Below are positions 47,518 to 58,341 of a stretch of DNA of 64,000 nucleotides, piece after piece. A program made the position numbers and the translations under genes. Source of the DNA: Zancudomyces culisetae (taxonomy: Eukaryota > Kickxellomycota > Harpellomycetes > Harpellales > Legeriomycetaceae); assembly GCA_001969505.1 (NCBI GenBank), contig LSSK01000071.1:1-64000 (forward strand), read 5' to 3'. Every line of letters begins with the position of its first letter. The first letter of the stretch is position 1. The notes under the pieces are model-generated. The model saw only the letters and a program-made list of their open reading frames with translations, ran no database searches and was not told the origin of the DNA.

Positions 47518-50157
47518 TCAAGGGATTCTACTTTTAACCAAAGAATACCGAGTGACATTATCTAAAGTGTATTTTGGTTTGAATGACTCCCATTTCTTAT
47601 CCTCAGCGTCGTTACTTATAAAGCTTGCTATGCCTTTTAGCCTCCCAACATCAACACCTTTAGTTTCATCATCAAAATTCTCTGTATTTTGGGGCTTCTG
47701 CGATCCTATAGGTTTATTATTCACTAAAATTTCCGGAACTACATCGCTTTTGTTGGTGTTTATACTGGCAACTGTATTTGAACTATGGTTGCGGTCGCGA
47801 TCATAATTGCGAATAGTGCTGGTGTGGCCAGTTTTGCTGCTGTTACTACTGTTGCTGATAGAGGCTGATAGAGGTACTGTGGTAGGTTCATTAGGTTTTT
47901 TTGTGTAGCTTAGGTACCTGTTTAGGGCATACCTTTTCAACAGATAGGATGAGTAGAGATTAACCAATGAAAAGATTACGTACACAAGTATGATTAGCAT
48001 TGTGAAATAAAAGAAACCCAGGAAGTTTCGCATCTCACCATCAGTTATTGGAGGAGTGAGTATCCTGAAAAGCCCAATCGCTTTATTGTAATAACGATTT
48101 GTATACCCAGCTATGTAAGATATGGATCCATAGGTTATATGAGGGATTGTGGCTAGTCTCTCAAAGACTACATGTTCTTCTATATGACCATACATAGATA
48201 TATACCTAGTTATGATATTTTTTAGTGATAGGTAAGTATGGCTGTTGGCTATTATAGAAACTGTAGTGTTAATACAAAACAGGGCAAAGTTTGCTGTCGG
48301 AGATACTAGGTTTGTCACAAGGTGGTAGGAAACAGAGATTGCGGAGAAGACATAATAAAAATACATTTTAGGAAACAGCAGCAGTGTTTTTAAGGGCGAG
48401 GAAAACGGTCCGAGAATCAACGAGATGGATTGAAATGTCATAAGAAGTAACACAGAAAGCAGAGGAAGCGGTATAAACCCAATTTTTTTTGCTACAAAAT
48501 TCACATGGTCGAACGTCTTATTTGAGCTCGCTTCAGGAGATGCAGAAACAGGTACTGACGGACCAGTTAGGTCATCTTTATGTTGTGAATCCACAAGATC
48601 TCTACACAGCACATGGCCATATTTTTCGTAGACTTGTGGTCTAATCCAGTTAAATTTAGTGATATATGCATGTTTGACCCAGTCTACGAGTAGTTCAGTC
48701 CCAAGAATCATAAAAACAGGTACAAGTAGTCTAGTAAATAAATCCTCGGCGTTGATATTCCATCCAGTTATTTGGTACTCATTCATCTCTATAAAGTTCC
48801 GGAAAAATATCAGCGAAAGTATTATGATCTCCTGGAAGCGTTCGACAATATCACCACAAGTCAGTTGGAACAGATTCTCCTTTTCAAATCTTTTTAGTAT
48901 ATTCCCCTTTAGTTCCACAAATTGGTTGGAAATCAGTAAGGAAACTAGTTGTTGGCTATATGAATTGATGGCTACATTGAGTGTGAGAATCTGGTAGTAC
49001 AGTACAAGTGAGTGTATAGTTACATACAAAAAACTCAGAATTAAATGTCCCACAAAAGTGAAAAGCGTTCTCTTATGCTTTTCATTATCATTGTAATATT
49101 CACCGACGCTGATGTGCAAAGAATCAATAATATCCAAGCCCAGCGATGATAACAACTTGTCGAATAATTCAAGAGTATTAAATATAAAATAAAGCTTAAG
49201 GGTCGACTGGGCCCTAATTGTATGATACACCTTTGCTGCATCTATATTCCCCACAACTATACATGCAAGCCCCAATATGGAAAATTTCGCTAGGTCTGTT
49301 ACTCTATCTACAGTTGGCCACACTATCACATAATTTTTATTGTTTATTTTACTTTTGATTCTAACAGTGGCTCCTTTTAGTAATTGCGTGGCACCCAGGA
49401 ATGCCTTTGCTGGCAGTGTTACCAACGTCTTGACCATCGAAGCTGCGCACACCGCTATTCCCAGTGTCATCAATTTTTCTATTTCCCAAGGCACTAGCAA
49501 AAAGTGTACCACTCTCCGTCGTTTCAAGTCATCGATTTTCTCCACCTCCACCTCATCCAGCATGTTATTGTGCTGCTCCCATAAAGTTATCATTCTTTTC
49601 CTATTTCTGTATTTTACTTGCTTATTGCTATCTTCTCGTTTGTGTCCTTTTAGCATTATCGTCATATTTTCCTTTTTATTAGCTTTTGTATTCACTGCGG
49701 AGGTGGGCTCCTGCTCAAAAAGGTTTTTTTTGGATTCTCGCTTCCTTGCACGTTTTCCATCCGTATTCACTGCGAATTCCAACACGTCTTTTGGAATCAC
49801 CGGAACAGACTGTGACCTGCTTCTTACTTTCGTATGCATCACTTGCCTCTCCACATCCCCAAAGCTATATCTGTTCACGAATCTACTTAGTTTTATTTTT
49901 GTATGATTCATTTTCCACCCTTTCAGCTCTTTTTTTCGCTCATTTTCCTCAAAAGAGCTTGTTATGTTGGTTAGTTCGTATTTGCTATCTTGTTCGAATT
50001 GTTCGTCTTTTCTTTTTCCACTAGATACATCCGTGTCATCGCTGTCGATTTTTTCGAGACTTGGAAAGGCATTCAAACTGGAGAATTCTCCAAGTTTATC
50101 TATATCCTGCATTCTTTGCCTATTTTCACCTATTGTTTCTTTCTGAGGAGGTGCCAT
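47518..50157 (-). CDS. TAPT1/Emp65 family membrane protein
   Basis: Single exon, 879 residues. The first 215 residues are charged and probably disordered. The conserved TAPT1 (DUF747) region follows: RRRVVHFLLVPWEIEKLMTL, then DLAKFSILGLACIV, FNTLELFDKLLSSLGLDIID, a hydrophobic span with SLVLYYQILTLNVAINSYS, LVSLLISNQFVELKGNILKR, FEKENLFQLTCGDIVERFQE, and FMILGTELLVDWVKHAYITK with YEKYGHVLCRDLVD. Several membrane spans continue to about residue 765, then a Ser/Asn-rich tail. Yeast Emp65 works with Slp1 in the ER to protect soluble proteins from degradation; human TAPT1 is linked to cilia. The precise role here is not known. Confidence 0.88.
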   Translation of the reverse strand: MAPPQKETIGENRQRMQDIDKLGEFSSLNAFPSLEKIDSDDTDVSSGKRKDEQFEQDSKYELTNITSSFEENERKKELKGWKMNHTKIKLSRFVNRYSFGDVERQVMHTKVRSRSQSVPVIPKDVLEFAVNTDGKRARKRESKKNLFEQEPTSAVNTKANKKENMTIMLKGHKREDSNKQVKYRNRKRMITLWEQHNNMLDEVEVEKIDDLKRRRVVHFLLVPWEIEKLMTLGIAVCAASMVKTLVTLPAKAFLGATQLLKGATVRIKSKINNKNYVIVWPTVDRVTDLAKFSILGLACIVVGNIDAAKVYHTIRAQSTLKLYFIFNTLELFDKLLSSLGLDIIDSLHISVGEYYNDNEKHKRTLFTFVGHLILSFLYVTIHSLVLYYQILTLNVAINSYSQQLVSLLISNQFVELKGNILKRFEKENLFQLTCGDIVERFQEIIILSLIFFRNFIEMNEYQITGWNINAEDLFTRLLVPVFMILGTELLVDWVKHAYITKFNWIRPQVYEKYGHVLCRDLVDSQHKDDLTGPSVPVSASPEASSNKTFDHVNFVAKKIGFIPLPLLSVLLLMTFQSISLILGPFSSPLKTLLLFPKMYFYYVFSAISVSYHLVTNLVSPTANFALFCINTTVSIIANSHTYLSLKNIITRYISMYGHIEEHVVFERLATIPHITYGSISYIAGYTNRYYNKAIGLFRILTPPITDGEMRNFLGFFYFTMLIILVYVIFSLVNLYSSYLLKRYALNRYLSYTKKPNEPTTVPLSASISNSSNSSKTGHTSTIRNYDRDRNHSSNTVASINTNKSDVVPEILVNNKPIGSQKPQNTENFDDETKGVDVGRLKGIASFISNDAEDKKWESFKPKYTLDNVTRYSLVKSRIP

Positions 50158-52085
50158 TTTATGATTCCAATTTACTATGAATGCGTAATGTTTAAAAACA
50201 TTCAGCTCTAAGGTCTATTGATTTCAGTGACAAATACTTGAGTTCAGCACCCCTCTACTGTATTTTGTAAGTGCCAACTCGGTCTCACGTTTGATATAAT
50301 TATATTCTACTATACGCCGAGAAAGACCTGATTCCAATTTTAAAAAGCACTTTTATTGCAATACATTTTACTTGGTAAAAAAAACCGGTTTGACTTGAAA
50401 TTGTGTTTTTTTACGCAGGTTGTACTTCTGTACAAATTGGTTGCAATTTGGTACAACTTTAAAAGCCACAAGTAGCAAAATTTTGTAAACAATTAAAAAA
50501 ATTGCAGCATACTTTTCTCTTTTAGGTGGTAATTGTTTTTACCTTACTGAGGATGTTACAATGCTTAGGTTAGAGCTTAGCAAACAGATGAGCCAAGGTA
50601 GGGCAATGTTTACAAAATAAAAAGTGAGGTTGAGTGGAAATGTGAGCCCATTATTTCGCTTTTCCCTGGAATTCTGCCTTCACCTTTTTGACCATTGAAA
50701 ATTCTTGTAGTCACCACAACAAACTCTGACTCGCTTTGTTACAAATTGCCTGGATATCTCGTAATCACGTCCAAAAGAGAAGATCCCACTATGTCGTCTT
50801 AATTATCCATCTGAGATTGTAGCATACTCGGAGCTGGGCAGGCCAATTTGCAGAAGAATTCAGAAATAAAATCCGCACATATACTCACATACACAGTCCA
50901 AATTGCTACTGAAGAAGGCCTTTTTTTTATCTAAATAAGCATCTTTTCCCGCTATCACGCCATTTAATGTTGACTAGACATATTTCTCAGCAGCTGTATT
51001 CCAGATGTTTTGAAAATGAATCCAGCATTCTGTGCTGGGTTAGAGGAAAGAGCAGGAACATTATCCTACATTTTTTTGTGTGAACTCAAGAAAAAAGCGT
51101 GTTGGGTGTCAGCAAAGAATCCTTAGCATTATTTTTCATTTTTCAGTACATTTTTTCCGTTAACAATTACAAATAATATGTAATTCTCATAAAACGAGAA
51201 TGTGTACAAAAAGGTTTATATTTAACCGAGAAATACCACATACCAATGCACAAGGTGGTGTATACGATGTGTGGCGGTATATACACCAGTAAAAATAACA
51301 AATAGACAGAAAACATTGGCGAAATAATATTAGCATGACGCAGATGATCAGCGCAGTGTAGTTGTGTTGTCTTCATATCGCACATTTCCAACTATGGTTT
51401 TGTCTAACAAGAACAGCTAGCGCTTGGCTTATATCTTGCATTTATACACTAAAGTCAACAATAATTACCTGGACGTCTGTTTTCAAAAACATGAACCGAC
51501 GCGAGAGGACATGTACTGCAAGAATATATGAGAGCATATACACTTGTTGCTATGAAGGTTGAGCTAATTTCACACATATACGAGGTGTTTGGAGGAATGC
51601 AGAAACAACATCAAACGCACTGACAGCCTTTGCTGTATTTTCTAGTTACTATATACTTGTTTTCATCTGGATAAGGATTCCACGAAATCCATAAAGCAGC
51701 AGTATCCAGAAATAAAACCTGGTGTTTCATGTCACCAAATAATCGGTGAAACACTATTGGCACAAATGTTAATCGAAACCTCATGAAAAAAAGAAAGATC
51801 CAAGAAACCCCGTGTGTAAAAAAAAAAGGCTAAGGGGAGAGGGGGTTTATTGTGTACAATTGTACCGAAACTCCGCCAGTTTATCTTTGGTTCCAGGTCT
51901 TTAGCACTCTCTTTTTATTTGGTAACTCGTGTTTTTGTACTTAGGACAAGATATTCTGATATCCGAGCAAGTATCTTCATAACCATTATAATTTTTGAAC
52001 TGATTTGACGATTCTAGTGTATACTAAAAGAGAACATCTTTGTACTGTTTAGTCAAGATATAGAATAAAAAAAGGAGGCAAAAAA
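50158..52085. other. Intergenic, no gene seen
   Basis: About 1.9 kb between divergent genes (TAPT1 minus, Htd2-like plus). It holds both promoters. Short open frames only, none recognisable. Confidence 0.5.
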
Positions 52086-53168
52086 ATGACGTTATTTCAA
52101 AAAGCAAAACACATAAACCGTGGAAAACACATTCTCTTCAACTTGACTAGCGCTAACTCAATTGGGCCTACAGTACACAGGTTCAACACCAAGGGATTCT
52201 TTACGACCAGACCCCATAATAAAAAACAAGGCACAGTCGATGAATGGGCACAAGGTGCACTAAACAAAAAGGAGGAATTTGTAGAGAAAATCTATGGAAA
52301 GCCCCTGGTATATTTTCAAAGCACTGTATCGCCACTTTTGCCACAAACATACCCAGTTCCCAAGATAACGCAAGCAAGAGAAGTCGAAGAAGGGACAGAG
52401 CTGCCATTAAATTCACATTTACTGTACTTTTTGCCAAACTACACGGAACATGAGCTGTCTCTTGATGGGTACAATGAAGAAGAATCACCACCAGAACCGT
52501 ATAATCAAAGGGTATGGGCAGGCGGTTCCCTGACATTTAGCACGGAGAATCCCCTAAGAGTTGGTCATACTGCAACACTTGTTTCGCAAATAGACAGCGT
52601 CAAAGAAAAGTATCGGCCAATAGAATCGGGAGGTCCGTTAATCATGGTGGGGATTAAACGAGAGGTTTTCAACGAAAATGGTCTTAGTATAACAGAGAGA
52701 AGAGAGTTGGCATATATGGAAAAAATGAGTCCCGCAAGAAAAAATGTAAAACCAAAGAATGAGCCCGATTTTCAACATTCTTTTGTTCCATCAAACATTT
52801 CGCTTTTCAGATACTCCGCACTTACATGGAACTCGCATCTTATACATTACGATTTTAACTACGCTAACAAAGTGGAGAAGCATCCCAATCTACTTGTACA
52901 TGGTCCATTAACTTGTACTCTCTTGTTGGAGAATCTGCGCTGCAACTTACCCACTGGTTACAAAGTACACACCTTCAGTTATCGGGCTGTAAGCCCACTA
53001 TATGTAAAATCCAAAATGACATTATGTGGAAAGTGGAATGCTGAACAAAAACAAATGTTGGATGCCGGAGACCGCCCAGATCAATTGAAATGTGAACTAT
53101 GGGCAATAAACGATGAGGATGGTTTGGCTATGCAAGGTACTGCGACTTTGAAGCGTGTAAGTTTGTAA
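52086..53168 (+). CDS. Hydroxyacyl-thioester dehydratase type 2 (Htd2-like, mitochondrial)
   Basis: Hot-dog fold dehydratase, likely the 3-hydroxyacyl-ACP dehydratase of mitochondrial fatty-acid synthesis. Single exon, 360 residues. The basic N-terminus (FQKAKHINRGKHILFNLTSA) suits a mitochondrial presequence. The middle has VWAGGSLTFSTENPLRVGHT. The C-terminal domain has the active-site signature FRYSALTWNSHLIHYD, with the catalytic His-Asp region, followed by LLVHGPLTCTLLLE. The protein is longer than yeast Htd2 (about 280). A bacterial-type mesaconyl-CoA hydratase is a related alternative. Confidence 0.85.
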   Translation: MTLFQKAKHINRGKHILFNLTSANSIGPTVHRFNTKGFFTTRPHNKKQGTVDEWAQGALNKKEEFVEKIYGKPLVYFQSTVSPLLPQTYPVPKITQAREVEEGTELPLNSHLLYFLPNYTEHELSLDGYNEEESPPEPYNQRVWAGGSLTFSTENPLRVGHTATLVSQIDSVKEKYRPIESGGPLIMVGIKREVFNENGLSITERRELAYMEKMSPARKNVKPKNEPDFQHSFVPSNISLFRYSALTWNSHLIHYDFNYANKVEKHPNLLVHGPLTCTLLLENLRCNLPTGYKVHTFSYRAVSPLYVKSKMTLCGKWNAEQKQMLDAGDRPDQLKCELWAINDEDGLAMQGTATLKRVSL

Positions 53169-53557
53169 AACTACCTATCCATCGGATCCATCTTTCTCGT
53201 GGTGAGCTGTACGAATTTTGCAAGGATTAACACTCCTTACTTTTTTTTCTACCTAGCCTCCATTTCGCACTCTTTATTTGCGTTTAAGCTTTTATACTCC
53301 TGTTTAAAACCCCGCTTTCTCAGAAATAAATAGGGGCTCAAAAAAATAAAACACGATATAGGCGCATTATGGGTTCGATGTATAAGCTGTAGTGATTCTA
53401 AAAAAAAAAGAGAAAACAAAGGTTATAAACAAAAACAAACGCTATAAACACGCGAATAAAGCTAGATGTATACTGGTAATGGTGTTGCACATTTACCATG
53501 TTTGTTTTCGTGCCATGTACATAATGAATCATTTAGTATCAAGTCATATACCATCAT
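53169..53557. other. Convergent intergenic region
   Basis: 3' regions of the Htd2-like gene and the LRR gene. Nothing coding seen. Confidence 0.5.
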
Positions 53558-54645
53558 CTATTTTTGGATTTTAGCTTTCTTTTGAGATTTGTTCATATAT
53601 TCCTTTTTCAAGGCACCGGGCTTCAGCCCCAAATCCCTTTCTCTCTTTTCTCTAACTTTTATCTCATCAATGATTGCCCGTTTCTCCTTCCGAGCTAGAA
53701 ATTTTGGGTCAAATCGCTGACCATCCAGAATTCTGAGGCTTGGGATCATTTCCAACACCTTTTCCCGATACCCTTCCACCTCAGTTATGGCATTTCCCTT
53801 AAGATTTAGGTTGTCAAGATGTCGAAGTAGCCTGAGTGATTCAATACTGCTGAACTCTGCAATTAGGTTATTTCCTAAATCCAAGACACTCAGGTTGATA
53901 CATTTCCCAATATACTCGGGAACTTTTTGAATCTTATTGTTGTTCAGCCGCATTTCTTTCATTTTTTCGTTGTCTCCAAAGTTGGGAAATACACGCAACT
54001 TGTTATGTGCAGCACTAAGCTTAGTCAGCCCTGACATCCCAACCAGCCCTGAAAGAGCTTCGATCTGGTTATGTGAAATAACCAAGGTACCGAGTTCACT
54101 CAGCCCAAGAATATTATCGACTGTTTTGAGCTGGTTATTATTCAATATAAGCGCCTTGAGTTTTTCACAGTTCACAATACCTTGAGGAACCCGAGTTATT
54201 TGGTTGTTACTCAAGTTCAAGACTACGTTTTATTGAGAATTTCGCTTTAATGTTTGTTTACTTGTTTGTTTATTATTATTATTACATTCCCATACACCTG
54301 AATACTCTTTTCAGTAGCAGTACCAATGGTGTTTAGATATAAAAAAGAATAATCATGAATATAAAACTTGTACTCACCTGTTAGATTTCTTAAATCACCG
54401 ACTCCATCTATAGATTCCATTTCATTTTTGGACATGTTCAGGTAAGTAAGCTCAGTGACATACTTCAAACCGCTGAAACACTCGTCTGACTTTAATTTGT
54501 TGTTGGAAAGATTCAGTTTTCGCAAACTTGTACAGCATGATATATCTTCGATGTGGCTAATTTCCTTGTTATTTAGATTCAACTCGGTGATTTCACCCAA
54601 GTGTTTTTCTATAGTGCTCGACAAAGTTAATGGCGTTAATCTCAT
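53558..54645 (-). CDS. Leucine-rich repeat protein, two exons
   Basis: Exons 54645-54378 and 54222-53558 join in phase to 310 residues. About ten SDS22-like LRRs of 22-24 residues run from residue 18 to 240 (for example LTYLNMSKNEMESIDGVGDL, LNLSNNQITRVPQGIVNCEK and LSVLDLGNNLIAEFSSIESL), followed by a capping segment IPSLRILDGQRFDPKFLARK. The tail is strongly basic and ends KKEYMNKSQKKAKIQK, suggesting nuclear or nucleolar location. There is no signal peptide. It is a protein-interaction scaffold; the partner cannot be named. Confidence 0.85.
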
Positions 54646-55061
54646 TCTTGTTATCAGCTGTGTTGGTATTCTATAATTTCGGGGTTAGTTAAAATATGTA
54701 CAATGTGTGTTTAATAATCAAATAAACCGAACATCAGAAGAGTTTTTTCTTTTTTTTTCTTTTAGTTTTCTAACCAAAAATTTAATCGAGAAAATACCAA
54801 AAAAAATTTTGAATGAAAGTATGATCCCAGAGGTAAAATAAAAGATCATTTAAATTTCGGTCCTACAACAGTACGTACACCAAGCAATTGTAAACAACCT
54901 TATGATGTATTCGCGGAAAAACACCTAATTATTTTATTTAAAGTCACGAAACGTCAAAAAAAAGTAATAAAACACATATATGAACTTTTACTAGCTTTAA
55001 ATGGGTTTTATTTTCGAGTTCCAACACTAGGTTTATCATTCAAAAGACAATATTATTTAGC
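54646..55061. other. Intergenic, no gene seen
   Basis: Promoter side of the LRR gene and 3' region of RidA. AT-rich, nothing coding seen. Confidence 0.5.
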
Positions 55062-55623
55062 TCAATTTGGGATGGCAGCAATGACTTCGATTTCAACCTT
55101 GGCTCCAAGTGGGAGAGCTGCAACCTGGAATGCAGAGCGAGCAGGTGCTGGTTTGCTAAAGTGCTTGGAGTATTCTTCGTTCATTATTGGCCATTCGTTG
55201 ATATCTGCCAAATAGACGGTGGTTTTTACTATGTGGTCCATTGAACTTCCAGCAGCCTCGACAAGAGCCTTTACATTCATCAAGCTGATTCTTGTTTGTT
55301 CGGTAATATCTCCATTAACAAATTGCTTTGTTACTGGATCGATAGCGAGTTGACCGGCTGTGAAAACAAAACCATTTGAAATGATTCCTGGTGCTGCAGA
55401 TAGATAGATAGCCAACTTATTGTTTAGTAAAATCTTTTAATTTTCTCGTAAAACCCAACAACAGAACAGTAGAGCTTGGAATAATGTGAAGAGTTGAAAT
55501 TTAAGAGTGCGAAAACAGGACAGAAAAAAGCTAGACAAGATGGTAAATACAAACGTTGAACTTACAGTAGGGACCAGCTGATGGTGCTGAGTTTGGGAGG
55601 ATGACTTCTTTCTTGTGGCTCAT
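55062..55623 (-). CDS. RidA family reactive imine deaminase (Hmf1/Mmf1)
   Basis: Hydrolyses reactive enamine/imine intermediates from amino-acid metabolism. Exons 55623-55566 and 55393-55062 join in phase to 129 residues. The splice gives APSAGPYSPGIISNGFVFTA, the expected N-terminal motif. Then GQLAIDP, VKALVEAAGSSMDHIVKTTV and the C-terminal signature PARSAFQVAALPLGAKVEIE with the conserved substrate Arg. There is no long presequence, so a cytosolic (Hmf1-like) form is more likely than a mitochondrial one. Confidence 0.95.
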
Positions 55624-57727
55624 TTTTGTGTTGAATAGAATACGAAAATTTTGTTTTTCTAGAAAAAAGCGAAAAAAGAAAACAATAATAAATGTATTTA
55701 TATCGGTTTTATTCCATCTATTTTTTTATTGCACACACAAACCAGTGAAATTTGCTAGGGTTTGATGGGAAGAAATTTGTTTCAGCTTTGGCTTGGTTTG
55801 GTTTCGATTTTTCGATTATTTGCTTATTTGCACTTGATATTTTATCTCAGCTTTTTAACTTGTGTTTTTTTTTCAATTACAATTGATTTGACATATTTTC
55901 TCAAATCAGGAAAAATAATAGAAAATCAGTGGGCGAATCAACGCATTGTGATCAATTACCATATTATTGTGGGTTATTATATTTTTCAGTACCAGTTTAC
56001 AGAGCTGGTTATACGCTACCAAACTATACGCTTGGAGTTGGAGTCAGTAGTTTGAGTACTCATGAATTATAGTGTTGGAAACTGCACACTGAGATATATA
56101 AGAGGATTAAGATTGAGAACTCACCGGGAAGAGAAGGGCATACTATGGCAAACTCCTCATTTCCCTTTTTTATTTTGCAAAAAATAGGGTTTAAAATAAA
56201 CAGCGCCTTCATGAGCAAACATATCAAGTTTACATCAATAGTTACTACTGCCTTCTAGATGTATCTTTTACTTTTAAAAGCTGTAGTTATTTAATAAAGA
56301 TGTGTAAAAGATCTTTTTTTTTTTTGTTCTCCGATGCGTAAGGTCTGTACAGAGCTCCATAAAACCGTTCCTAAGAGAAAAAGTGCTCAAAGCAAAATGA
56401 GCAAGGATGCCCAAGTACTTCTGCTGCCTATGGACCTTGTCTTTTTGGTGCATTCAGAGCTGAGTATTCTGGCTAGTTGAATTTGTTTATTGATTGTATT
56501 GCTTTCTGGGTTACTGAAAAAAAAACATTTTGTGTTTCTCATTTCAAAGGAAAAGGAAAGCAATGGGTAGAGTGATGGTGGTAGTTATGACTGAGAAAAG
56601 AAAATTTATGTTTGTGCCCACAAATCTAGATACTATCGTAAACAACGATATGAATGCACCCATATCTAGTACACGATACAGCACGCACTTACACACGCCA
56701 TTATTTAAAGCATTTTATTCCCAGAGCTGTGGCAAGAACAATCAATTTATAATTAGATTAGTGGTATACAACTCAATAACAGATAATTATCATTACGCCT
56801 TAGATTCTCTTGATTTCATCGATCAGTTTTTTTGTGCCATAGTCTGGTGCACATTAGAATACCATAATGCAGTTTTGTCGCACTTCCAGTATCGCTCAAA
56901 AGTTATTATTTTTGAGTATTTAATGAGGGAGTAGGATATTACTATTCAAATACAAGCAAAGTAACTCTAATGTATACAAGTTAGCTTGACAATTAATATA
57001 ATAATGCTGATGAATTATTATTAGTATATTGTGCATTATTGAGCCTAAAAATAAACAATAAACAAAATGGGCAAAAACTTGATATGTCACTTTTAGTATA
57101 GGAATGACTAAATAGATATACAACAAGAAATAATAAAAATAACTTCACATCTCTCCCACCCCACCTCCTTTCGACACACTCTTTCAGAGTATAATGTCTA
57201 AGCCTTTCTCCCTCAAGTATTTTTTTCTATGATTTTCATGCTAGGTTTATGAAATAGTGGTAAATACAATCATTAGACTCCAATAAATAATAAATAAGTG
57301 ATTTGAAAACAATTATAATAAAATGGGGTAAATATTGAGTGCAAATTTATTTAGTGATATAATGAAAGTAGGGAGAATAATGGTATGACATTGCTGGCTC
57401 TTGAATGCCTATTTTTCTACTCTCTTATACAAATACCCCTCCAAAAAAAAATGTCCCAAAAACATTTTTAGTTAAACGGAAAACGTTTTTGTTCTTTCAA
57501 TTACAAAATGAGTGGATACAAGGGGAGGGGAGAGAAAGAAAGAAAGACATCACCAACTTTGAAAACTAAAGCAAAAAAATATTCTCCTTGCCATGAGCTA
57601 GGATGGGTACACACAAGCATATGGTAACATGAAAGGTATTATTGTCACTAGGAGCTGCGTTGGTGTTTCTTCCAATTCATGTTCAAAATTTTTTTCATTG
57701 AGCTCAAAGCCCTATCCCCCCTTCGCG

Positions 57728-57762
57728 TACTCCTCATACTCCTCATACTCCTCATACTCCTC
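57728..57762 (+). repeat. (CTCCTCATA)n minisatellite
   Basis: Four tandem 9-base units ending in a partial copy. Non-coding as far as can be seen. Confidence 0.85.
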
Positions 57763-58195
57763 AAAAAATTATGAAATAAGCGGGGAGTTGCAGGAAAGAA
57801 TAAGCAATGAAGGATAAAGAAAGTAAAGATTGGAAGAGAAAAGATGGAAAGAAATACAAGTGAGGGGAAGGGATGGGTTTGACAGGATCAAAGTGTACTT
57901 CTGTTCACTCTCGCGAGCCCTCCCAGTACTCTTTTTTCTCATTGATGAACAATAGCATTGGAGACTAAGTATTGAGAAAATAGACCATAACACAGGTGTG
58001 TAACCCTCAATCTCACCCTTACTCTTCGAAGTTTGTGGTTTTCATGGTACTCCTAAACGGGGAGAATTAATGCTATACAACAAACAATAATTAATGATGG
58101 GAAAAAAAAAAGGGTGCTGTATATCATGTACCATTGTTCTCTACCTTGGTTGTAATCGATACTATTTAAATCGTATGTTTTTTTCGTTTTTGCTA

Positions 58196-58229
58196 GAACA
58201 AATAAAATAAAATAAAATAAAATAAATAC
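58196..58229 (+). repeat. (AAATA)n microsatellite
   Basis: About six AAATA units upstream of the Cys-rich surface protein gene. Confidence 0.8.
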
Positions 58230-58341
58230 AGTTTCCCTTTCTTTAGTATATGCATTATATCAGGGAAACAGCTTAATTAACAGAAATAAATTAAAAGACG
58301 TTAAAGTTAACGACTAATAAAAATACCTGGTGCAAACAGAG

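Larger units (their letters stand above)
55624..58341. other. Gene-poor region with one doubtful open frame
   Basis: About 2.7 kb. The open frame at 56530-56934 plus (134 codons) has protein-like composition but no recognisable motif and no clear promoter, so it is not called as a gene. A 9-nt tandem repeat lies at 57728-57762, and (AAATA)n at about 58196-58229. Confidence 0.4.

Noticed and set aside
56530-56934. 134-codon open frame as a possible gene
   Set aside because: No motif, no splice partner and no conserved-looking block; too weak to call.
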